Source: Sphacelaria rigidula (lineage: Eukaryota > Phaeophyceae > Sphacelariales). Taken from it: a stretch of DNA of 38,479 nt. The stretch is taken from positions 1 to 38,479 of the forward strand of contig CAXNAA020000014.1 in NCBI GenBank assembly GCA_964200075.2. Reading direction: 5' to 3'. The translations under genes and the position numbers were made by a program. Of this stretch, positions 12,174-24,100 are shown piece by piece; within the stretch, counting starts at the first letter, position 1; each line of letters starts with the position of its first letter. The notes beneath the pieces are model-generated. The model did not search any database, was not told the origin of the DNA, and saw only the letters and a program-made list of their open reading frames with translations.

Positions 12174-15100
12174 CATGTTTCACTGCGTTTCCTTTTCGAC
12201 GGCAGAATCAGGGTGCTTTGTTTGTGTGCAGGTACGTCATATGGGATAGAGAAAACGTGGTCAACGGTGAAGACGATAGTAGCAAGTTGATAAAAAAAGT
12301 CACAGAGTTCTCCGACAAAGCACGCTCATGGTTGCAAGCTATACGTGACGTTCCGACGCAACAGATAGCGAAAGATCGAGAGCACGTCAAGACATTCGAA
12401 GAATTCACAATGGAAGGCGAAGTGGAGGCCTACCTAAACCGCTTGAGCGACATGATGGTGATGACGCTCAAGCTGCGTCTCAATGACGGCATTGATACAG
12501 CGGTCAATTGGGAGGTGGAAAAGCCCCGCCACAAATGGCTCTTCGATTATCCGGCCCAGGTGGTCCTTACGGGTACACAGATATACTGGACTGAGGAAAC
12601 CGAGGCAGCTTTGGAGGAGTTCGAGGGTGGCCAAGAAGATTCGGTCAAGCGGTACTTTGGAGTGTGCAATGTTCGCCTTGGCTGTTTAATCGACCTCGTT
12701 CTGGGAGAGCTAACCCGAGAGGATCGCACGAAAATTATATCGCTGATTACCCTTGACGTGCATGCACGGGACGTGGTGCAGAAGCTTATTAACGACAAAA
12801 CGGAAGGCCCGGCTGCGTTCTTATGGCAGCAGCAGCTACGGTTCTACTGGGCGCAGACTAACATGGATGTGGACATTCGGATCTGCGACTTCAGATGCAA
12901 GTACTTCTACGAGTGGATCGGCAACACTGGTCGTTTGGTTATCACGCCGTTGACCGACCGGTGCTACATCACACTCACGATGGGTCTCCGTCTCTTCCTC
13001 GGGGGGGCTCCCGCGGGCCCCGCGGGCACGGGAAAGACAGAAACCACCAAAGATTTAGCGCGTGCGCTAGCCTTGCCGTGCTACGTATTCAACTGCTCAG
13101 ACCAGATGAACTACCAGACTATGGCCGACATTTTCCGTGGGCTGGCGCAGACCGGTGCATGGGGATGTTTCGATGAGTTCAATCGTATTCCGATTGAAGT
13201 GCTGTCCGTTGTGGCCACCCAGGTGAAGACAGTGCAAGACGCAATCGTGAAGTACAGTGTGCCAGCAAATAGGGATCCGGAGTACAGAGACGTCCCGGCG
13301 GGAACGCCACCAGCAAAAGTCGGCGTCTTCGACTTCATGGGCGACATCATTAGCTTGATACCAACCTGCGGGTTTTACATAACCATGAATCCCGGGTACG
13401 CTGGACGAACAGAGCTACCGGAGAACCTCAAGGCTCTTTTCCGCTCTTGCGCCATGATTCGCCCTGACCTCAAGCCTATCTGTGAAAACATGCTCATGTC
13501 GGAGGGATTCCAGAAAGCGCGCACCTTGGCGATCAAGTTTGTCACACTGTACGAGCTATCGGCCGATCTTTTGTCAAAGCAGTTTCACTACGATTGGGGC
13601 CTACGGGCGGTGAAGTCAGTGTTGCGAATGGCGGGTATGCTGAAACGTGGAGAACCGAACCTGGACGAGGCCGCGATTCTCATGCGAGCGCTACGAGATT
13701 TCAACACCCCGAAGATTCCCGCCCATGACACTCCCATCTTCCTGAGACTCATCGCAGACCTCTTCATGGGATTGGAAGTCCCAACGAAGATGGACGAGAA
13801 CCTAAAGCTGAAGGTCGTGGAGGTATCCAAGGAAAATGGGCTTCAAATCGACGATACCTTCATACTCAAGACTGTGCAGTTTCAGGAGCTGCTAGACGTT
13901 CGTCACTCCGTCATGCTTTTGGGGCCGGCTGGTTGCGGAAAGACTACCATCTGGAAGGTCAGCACATGGTGACTGATGTAGCTCAACAATCCACGCAACA
14001 ACAACAACTGCCACCCTTCGATAGACTATACGACCTACCCAAATCCCGCGAAACCGCCTGAAACCGCGTGAAACCGCGTGTCGCATGCACCCCTGACTGC
14101 TATAATAGCCGTTGTCCACTGCCAGCATCCGCTATAGATGCACGGTATTTCGTCCCAGGCTCTTTGCCGTAGGGTGAGTAATGCGTAGAGGTTCTTCATA
14201 AAAGCGTACTTCCGTCCTCTTTTCCCCCTCCCGAATTTCAAACGAATTATTTGATGCAGACGCTGGCAGGCACTCACAACATGAACAAGCCCAAAAAGAC
14301 TTGTGTGGTGGAGACAGTCAACCCTAAAGCCGTTACAGGTGAGGAATCCGCGAAATACGACGGGTTCAAACATCACTGGCTGCATTCCGCAAACGTGCTG
14401 TCGACCGTTCACCCGCATGCCAATCAACAGTACAATACTTTCCCGCTCTCTCTACACCACCGCAAATATACACCCAGGGGATGAGCTGTACGGCTACATG
14501 ACACTCGCCAAGGACTGGAAAGACGGTGTGCTGTCCATTATTATGCGCGGGATGTCGAAAAATTTCTCTGATCAGGTGCCAGATGTGCCATTCGCAATAT
14601 GTGCATTTCCTGCTGACTGAAGCAACGAGCAGCTAGAGTGTTAGCTATCTCTTGTCAACAAGTTTCGAAGCGTGTTCTTTACCTGTACATGTCTGCTTGT
14701 TCAGCAGCATGAGAACCCTCTGGGCCTCAGTCTTTGTGGTTGCTGAGCGTAAGAATATGCGCCGTGAACTGCATTATTTTGCGCGCTCAAACCCAAGTAA
14801 ACGCGACAAGCACAAAACACCCATTGCTTGAGTAAACAAAGGAAGCAGCTCGAGAATATGAGGTTGGCACCTCTCTCGTCCAACACCAGGGCTGAACGAT
14901 TCGGCGCCCCAGGCACAATACAGTGCTGCATTACGTATAGGCGAAATCTTATTTTCGGTGAGCTGTGTCGTTTTATATCTGTATTATGCAGAGCTTACGC
15001 ACGATTCAAAGCGCCCTTTCCGTGTTGAACGTGTCTCGAATTCTGCTGCCGTGATTCCCAGAGCTTCTACGAGTATCAGACGTACAAGTGGGTCGTGCTT

Positions 15101-18100
15101 GACGGGGATATCGACGCCGTGTGGATCGAATCCATGAACACCGTGATGGACGACAACAAGGTGCATGCATTTAGCGTAGCCCCTCTTACCGTGGCGAGAT
15201 CGCACAAAACATCTAGATGAACTACGTCAACAGTGAATATCCTGGACAGAGGCTTGTCCTCAATAGTGTAGAACAGCCTGCCGTCCGCCGTGCAGGACGC
15301 ACGGCGGACAAGCATGCTGCCACCCTATACGTGTTGGCCCCTGATACTTTCCACCACCCGGTGTGCGCTGTATTTCCTCTCTATAGGTGTTAACGCTGGT
15401 GTCGAACGAGCGTGTTCCCCTTAGTGACGCAATGCGGATGGTCTTTGAAATTAACTCGTTAAAAAACGCCACTCCCGCCACCGTGTCCAGAGCTGGCATC
15501 CTGTTCATCAACGAATCAGGTGAGACGCTGCTGACTCTTTACTGGTACCCATTACGTCAGCCTTGCTTCCCAATGTATTAATCGTAACCTTCCCCATTGT
15601 TGGCGAATGCCTTTTTCTTCAAAGCTGACGGCATTGCTGAAAAAACGCTCGCGCGGTCGGTCCTCCTGTTGGCAGTTGACAGTTGACAGTGGTCGGAGAA
15701 GTTGGAATGGGTCGAAGCCTCTGCGATCATATCTGAATCAAGCATGATTTTTCGTTATGTAGATTTCAGAGACACCAATTTGCGAAATTAGTACTGTAGG
15801 CAAGATTCCACCACCAATGGCGCATATTATGGCCTCTTTACGTGTGACCGCCCTTTTCGTTGCTTCATGGTAGATATCGGGTGGAGACCCTTTGTGGAAT
15901 CATGGGCGAGCACCCGTGAAGACGCCAACGAACGCCAGGTTTTGCCGTCTCTATTCGAGAAGTACATCGAAGCCACGAGGACAATTGTGCGGAAAGGTTT
16001 CAAGGAGGTCACCCCCCTTCGCGTTCTCAACAAGGTACCCCCATGCGATGGGAATCTTTTTTTATATAATGTGATTCCGTCCAATAGTTCTCTCCTGCAG
16101 GCTGAGTGAATATCACCGAACTCCTATCGCCGTACTTTCGATCAAGGTGTGCACGATTGTGTACATGCTAGAGGGCTTGCTGGAAGACGTGCCCCCAGAG
16201 AAGAAGACGAGCGACCTCATGGAGCAATTCTTCGTTTTCGCACTCACGTGGGCCTTCGGAGGGCCCATGGTGGTCGACAAGTCAGACGATTACCGCAGGT
16301 GCAGAAAACACCCAGAGTGCTTGCTTCTTACCACGCGTGGCCGCCGTGGCTGTGCAGTTTTGGAGGAGTTGGGGAGTTGGTAGACATTCTCCAACAAACG
16401 TCAACTCGCTAAATGTCGCCATACCGTACAGGTATCAAACTTCGGTGGTTCAGAAAGTGGTTGACCCAGCAAACAGCGTACAGGGTGCACCTGGCTCAGA
16501 TGGAGTGTCACAGGGATCTGCCCCGTCGAAAAAAATACCTTGAATGTGGGCAACGTAACGAAACGCAACCTTGAACACGACTCATCCAGGAAATTTTCAG
16601 AGGAATTCCTATCGACGTTTGCCGGGCAGAAGATTCCGAAGGAGGGCACTTGTTTTGATTACTTCTACGATTGGCAGACCGATGGATTCAAGGACTGGTC
16701 TACCAAGGTAACGATGTGCGCCCCGAGTCCAGCCCCTCAAAATTTCCGGTCCTTTTGCTCGAGTGATTGATGCTGTGGGTACCTAATGTGGTCAGGCGTA
16801 GGGATTTTATCTGTAATTTTTCTTTGGTGTGGATTGTTAGTTGCACCGCACGAAGTATCAACAAGGAACTGAAAAATCTGGAGCTCTCCTACCTACCGTT
16901 GGCGAGTCCCTTCACCTCTGAGGCGGCTAGTTTTCTCGGGATTCCTTGCAGATGAAAGGACTGATGCTTGAGTGACGTCGTAGAAGAGCGCGCTTTTGTA
17001 CCTTCTATCGTGCGGTGCTTGTATCAGTTGCCAGAGTATCAGCCTATCCCCATCGGCACGGGACCTGGCGAGACCCCTTTCAACCAGCTTGCGGTGAGCA
17101 CGACGGACACGGTGAGAATGACGTACATCATGAACAAGCTGGTCCGCAGGGAGAAATTTATGATGCTCGTGGGCACCGCAGGGACCGGGAAGACTTCCAT
17201 AATCAAGGAGTACCTTCGCAGGTACGCTGGCCACGCCATCCGCTATCAGCATCATCACATCATCTGCGATGTTTGTATTCAAACCGCTATATTCCGTGCG
17301 TGGCTGCTCACATCTCGTACAGCTCGCATAGGCAAATCCCCACGTTCACGCCACACGCGCATGCGTCAACATCACGCTGGATTCCTTCAATACACCGAAG
17401 ACAAGTGCGGAAGTACATCGGGATACCTTTACGATGAAACACGACCAATATGCGCTCTTGCACCCCCTGCAATGGACAGTTTGGACAAAGATGCTGACGG
17501 GTTGTTGAGCGTGAACATCAACATGAACTACTTCACCGACTCTGCAGCCCTCCAGCAGGTAAGTCTGAAGCGCAATGCAGCAAAGGGTGTTTAATTTCCA
17601 TCACGTTTATCTCTCGAGCATCAATTTCGTGCGTGTTGAGTGCCTTAGCCAACGACGAGGCTCTCTGCTGTGCGCGCTACTTTTTACGCTAGATGAGGCG
17701 TTACAGTGGACGCTTCAGCGAGCGAGAGAGGCGACTTTCGGCACGCGGAGCCAATGCGTGTATGTGTGGGAAGCACCTGGCATACAATTACCCACGTGTT
17801 TGTTCTCGAAAGCACATGTTATGTGTATTTTGTGTACAAACACTTGTCACAAAGGGGACAAACGTAGTTTCTCGTCTCCGTCGGATACATTGATGTACAT
17901 TATTCCAACAGGAGCTTGAGATGAACATTGACAAGCGCTCTGGTAGGAGATTCGGACCGCCGGCCACCAAACACCTCATCTTCTTCCTGGATGACATGAA
18001 TCTTCCTTACGTCGAGACTTACGGGACCCAAAATGCCATTGCCTTGCTGACTCAAATTGTGGGTTACGGGACGTTCTTCGATCGTGGCGATCTTGGATTC

Positions 18101-21100
18101 CGAAAAGAGGTGAGCATGATGCGGGTTAAATGAGGGTTAATCTCTTCCTGCTTTAATATCCCATCGCCACGGCGGTGAAACTCGCACATCAAGATCAACT
18201 TGGGCAAATTCCGCGGCTTCGATTGCCGTCAGTAAAGTATTTTTTTCCGGCTTCCGTCTTTTGCAAACATGAGAGTGAGATGTGGGAGTTGGAAGAACAA
18301 TTCAGTGGCAGTCGGCGGACTGCAGAAGTGCTAAACTGCCACAGCACTCTATAATGAAGTGCAGGGAAAGTACTGGGGGAGACCTTCAGACTACAGACTT
18401 GCCATGGGGAGGAGGGAGAGCGCCAAGGAGAAAAACGTTCATGTAGTCGGCGTGTCTTGGAAGCTTTCAGATAGGTTTTGTGATACTTGGGACGTATTTA
18501 CCTATCTTAGTACTCCATTGTGGCAATACAAGTAAAGTTTAGCCCTGGTGCTAGACTGTATTGGCCCAGAAAAGGAGGGCCACAACTGCGGGAGGAATCA
18601 TGTAAGCCGTTGCACTTTCAAGAAGTCTCAGCCAAACGCTTAGACTAAAGTCCCAGAGACCACCAAGCTTGTCTCCGTCCAGCGAACTGAAGCAGGCTGA
18701 ACACTACTGTACAATCGTGGGAGAGCAGACAGAGGATAGGCGCTCAACGGTTTTCAAGTACTCTGTACTTCACGTCCTGAAACAGACTGCTGGTTGGTAG
18801 CTTATTGACACATGGTAGAGCACAATTGATGCGTTGCTTGAGGTTATAGGACAGGCTTTGGGATGCTGTACAGGGCGTGGTGTACGTCCTGATCACTATA
18901 TGAAAAATCTTGCCATGGGGGTGATATCTGCTGTTGATCGGTAACATCCGCCGCATTTTATCGTTCCGCGCTGGGAAAACTCGCTGGCCCCCAACCGCGC
19001 GAATGAAGAGAAACTGCACACATTTGATGCCGCCCTGGGTCTGTCTCGCTGGTCGAATCGTGTTTTGTAGGATACACCTCCAGGATGCGTGCTTCAAGTA
19101 GGGGGCGGGGCGCTGCTTACACCCTAGACGAGATAATATGTTTCCATACAACATCGATACTTTATTTTGAAAAAGGTAAATGGGCTGCTCCCAAAGAACG
19201 CATTGCGTGTGCTCCTGTCGGGGATACGGCAATATATATATATATATGTATATATATATTGCTCATGTCATCGTCGCGGGTCTATTACATGCCAACAAAT
19301 GTTGGGGACAAGGTTGCCACGGAACGATGCGTTGCAATATGTGGTCTCCATGCCGGCCTTGGGTATATCTATCGGCAGGTCGATACAAATCGAGTTCAAC
19401 GGACGCATGACATGTTACGAAATACATATTGACTACGAATACCAAATGTTGGGGCACGCTCATTGCTTGGGTAATGTGCGGCCAGTATACATCGAATACG
19501 TTCGTGAGCATGCATGGAATGGTTTCAGCAATGGGTAATATAATTTCAAATGGCGCCGACGGAGCTAGAATTACACCCCATACGCTTCTCACACAATCCC
19601 CGATATACATGTTGAATTCCCCATACTGTTCGTGCTCGACATCGTGTAGTTCGTCGGTCGGTCCGCTCGTGTTTTGTATGCTCAATATATGTTGCTCGCG
19701 TTGACGCACGATATATTTTGCCAGCAATTTATATTGCCACCTCGAGTGTTGAGTATATTGGCTCTCGATAGACACGGTCTTGTTTGGCACACAGTGTATC
19801 AATCGACTATATGTATTGGTGGCTTCCTGGAGGAATATATTGCGCCAACAGTATATATCGAGGGCCGCATGGCCTGATATGTTCGTGCGTCAATACATAT
19901 TACGTACTACGTCATCACGACATGCAATGTAGTGATGGCATAATATATATCGACTGTTCTCTTGTTCCATATATATTTCGGTTAGTATCTATGTCCTTCG
20001 TATTGCACAACCTACGCATCAACATATTGTGTAGGCAATACATATTTGATATTTTATCGCCCAGGGACTGTGCTTGTTCGAGGGCTAAGACGCTAGAACT
20101 GCTCGACTGTCTGTTGTTAATGTCTGTTGTAAATTACAAATAGCCAATGAATCTCTCGACCTCCCCCCGCCCCCCCCCCTTGTCGCGGCATCACATCGCG
20201 CGACAGATCGTAGATGTGCAATTCTTGTCTGCGATGAACCCTACCGCTGGTTCCTTCGAGATCTGCGAGCGCCTGCAGCGGCACTTTGCAACATTCTCGT
20301 GCCAAATGCCTTCGGTGGCCGATTTGAAGCTCATTTACTCGTCCATTCTTTCCGGACACGTGCTTGGATGGGGAGACAACATCAACAACATGTGCACCCG
20401 CATCGTGGACGCTAGCATCGGGATACACAGTCTCGTGGGTGATTCCGTACGGTAGTAGCTTGACCACATGAACATTGAGAGATTTTATGTTCGGCGAAGT
20501 AAGGTTAGCCACGTAAGAGCAGAGAATCAACGGCTAAAAACGACTAATCCCCGATGTTTCATGCTCTCAGCTTGCTGACATAAGTCCCGCCTTCGTTTTC
20601 ACTACCAAGAGCGGACCTAGCGCTTGGCTGAGATACTGTAATTGTTTTGCGCTCCAATGCCTAGAGTCATCACAGCCATGCACCACCCATCGCAGCTTTC
20701 CTACCCAGCGCGTCGGCACTCGATGCAAACTATCATGGCTGAACTTCTGCACTTATGTCCTGCTCTGCGATCACAGGTGGCCTCCAAGTTCCTACCGTCT
20801 GCCATCAAGTTCACGTATAACTGGAACATGCGCGAACTGTCCAATATCTTCCAAGGGATGTGCCAGGTGGGGAAGCTGTACCTTTTTCAACGAATACACC
20901 TATGCTTCAAGCCCAATATGAAATCATTTTTATTAGTACACGTAGGAGCAATTCAACGTTTGAAAATATTCAACATTCTTGAGTTTTATGGATAAGCTAA
21001 TGCTGATGACGGCCACCATTGGCGCGTATCCTCCATCTGTTTTGCCACCATGGATATCTCCGCTCGTTGCTCTATCCTTTCAAATTCATACTGTACACGT

Positions 21101-24100
21101 ATTCCGGCGTTATGATATGCTGTATTTGAATAGGCGGATCAAGACACGTACACTGCTCCCCTTGATCTCGCTCGCCTGTGGGTTCACGAGTGCGAGCGAG
21201 TGTTTCGCGACCGCATCATCAACGACATAGAGATGGAGGGGTTTGACGTCATGATGGCGGATGTAGCCAAGAAATTCCTGTCGGAGTTCCAGGTGAGCGC
21301 GCTGCAGATCGAGGTGAAGAGGAGGTGTGGCGAGCAAATCCATAACTGTCCACACTTCCTAGCCCCGTCGTGTTTGTGGGATTGATCAGGGTTTGAGTTA
21401 CTTTCAGCCGTCTGTCAACGAATATCAACGAATGTGCCACAATGGAAGCCAGACTGGTAAATGTGTGCTGTTAATACATTATTCTATCGCGCGCCGCATA
21501 CTCCACTAGGCTGACGTGTTCAAGCGACCGGTGATATTTACGACGTTCTGTGGGAGAGGGACAACCAATTCGTACGCCGGCGTCGCGGAGATGGTGACGC
21601 TCAAGTCAGTCCTGGACGGAAAGCTACAGGAGTACAACGAGAGCAATCCCATGATGGACCTTGTCCTCTTCGACCAGGCTATGGTGAGTGATCGCGCACA
21701 AAACAAATCGCGTGCCTTAGCCTATCGCTTAACGATGCCTGCTTCCCACGTGGCGCTGACACTCCAGTATGCCGGACACCTCTTCATATAGACGTGGGTG
21801 CACAAGTGTGGAAATTTAGCTGCACGATGCCGCCTGAAATTGAAATTGCTCCTATTTGTTGGATGATCTCATCGTGCTGCTGAACAGCCGATCATTGAAA
21901 TTGAGGATGGAGCTTTTCATCGAGGATGATAACCCGGCACATTAAAATCTTCGCATCCACGCCAATTCTTCGAGATATGGTTCCATTCCTTCATCTGCTG
22001 GTAGCTACTGACAACTACTACACGCCAAAGAAAAAATGGATTCCGATTACTGAAATTTGGGGGTCCTAGGTGGAGAAGAAAATGTTGGGAATTTAAGTGA
22101 TCCGGCAGACGGCAACCGAGCGGTGCGCGTGTACCCCGACTCGATTTTGCAGGAACATGTAACGCGGATCTGCCGGATCATCCAAAGACCCAGCGGTAAC
22201 GCCATGCTCATTGGTGTGGGTGGGTCGGGAAAGCAGTCTCTGTCGAGGCTTTCGGCTTTCATCTGTGGCTTCGAGGTCCGCCAGCTCTCGGTCACTTCGA
22301 AGTTCAAGGTGAACTGCCACCCGCGTGCGTCATGCTGTGAACCGTTGTCAAGAAGAGAAAATAACAATTGCCTCGTCGTGCTCTAAGAAAGTCCTTCCGC
22401 TGGCTGGATGCCGGAGAAGCAGTCCCTGGGGGTGTTCTCCATCTGGAAATCTTTTTCGTCGAACGTTTTTTGCCGTGAGAACACAAGGAAAGGAAAATAC
22501 ATCCTCCGAAATAACACTACAACGCAGTGTCGACAGCAGAACTTTTCGTGCCCCGCGCTCAGTACTGATTGGCCGTTAATGTCGCATACACTGTGGTAGG
22601 TGGAAGATCTCAAGGAGGCGCTCCAGGAGATGTTCAAGACGGCGGGCGTAAAGGGTATCCCGCTGCTGTTCCTCATGACCGACGGCCAGATCGTCAATGA
22701 GCGGTTCCTCGTCTACATAAACGATATCCTTGCAAATGGATGGATCAGTGATCTATTTGCCAAGGTTCGAAAATTCAGCATCATTGGATATACAACAAAC
22801 GCAACTCATAGCTTGTCGCCGGGCCAATTTTGCCCATCGGACGTCGCCACTACCAAGTAGGACTGATGGTGGAAGACGCGGAGACATAAAAGCAGATGTT
22901 ACGGGGGATGACTGTGGAGGTCATTCGATCTGATGGAACAAAACGGTTGTATTCGAGCACACGATTCCCTCACAAAGCACCCTCCCGCTTCGATACATGT
23001 GCTTCTTCCAGGATGAAGTATTGGGTCTCATTGGCGGTGTGCGAAATGAAGCAAAAGCAGCCGGAATTCCAGACACGCCTGAGGCCGGCTTGGAGTTCCT
23101 CATCTCGAGAATCCGGAGCAACTTGCACGTTAACCTATGTTTCTCGCCCGTCGGGGATATCTTCCGTATACGTGAGAATGAATATTTCGGCGACCTTGAT
23201 GTAAAACCATTTTTGTGTAGCATGCTGTTTTTCGAGATGATAAGGCACGCTAAGTGGCCGGGCCACCTTAGAAGACGCCACCTTAGGAAACAAGGTATTT
23301 TTTTCCGACGAAAATCTGTGATAATATCCGGTGTAGTAGTAGTTCGATCCATTATCAACGGAGCTGTTTTCTTTTCAGACGTTTCCGACTTACTCGTAAA
23401 TAAAAACTTCCTTCCCGAAAAATGTGACAGCAGATATCTCAACCACGCCGAGGAATAGAACAATTCAAGGTTAACTGCATATTACACGGAGAATTTGGAG
23501 ATTTTTTTCAGAGAAGTCCGAAATTCTCCAAAAATTGATGTAAAGTATGAAAAATAAATACTGTTAATAATGGCCCTTCATGGGCATGGTTAGTTGCGTC
23601 GTCTGAATCGTATGTTCAACTGCAACGAGAATTTTCTCTCGTGGGGGATCTGTTGCCGTCAGGAGAATGTAAAGTGGAATTGCGCAAGCTCATGTGATCA
23701 CAGCAAGGAAATGAAGACTGGCTTGATTGACATTCCTGCTCCACAGCAGTATGCCTTCCTAGCTGAAGGGGACAAATCGCTTCACTCAGTTCACCGCAGT
23801 GAAATCGATCGAGGTGGTTTATACTCCATCATCGAGCGAATATGAGGACCACCTCCGCGCTAGTGAAGGGTTAAGCCTTGCGTGATGAGTTACGCAGCTA
23901 GCTTGCTGTGCCTATTTTCTCTCCACAGGTGCTCGACGTTTCCCTGGATTAATCAACTGCACATCGGTGGACTTCTTCCACCCATGGCCGAGACAGGCCT
24001 TGGTGAGCGTGGCTGCTCGATTCTTGGATGATGTGGAGCTTGGTGAGGCGTCGGTGAAGGAAAGCCTCGCGGTGCATATGGCGGAAGAACATATATCTGT

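Noticed and set aside
19263-19802. Minus-strand open frame of 179 codons in intron 31
   Set aside because: No recognisable domain, AT-repeat composition, and no promoter or partner gene; treated as chance.
22921-23463. Minus-strand open frame of 180 codons
   Set aside because: It covers exon 38 in antisense plus flanking intron and resembles no protein family.
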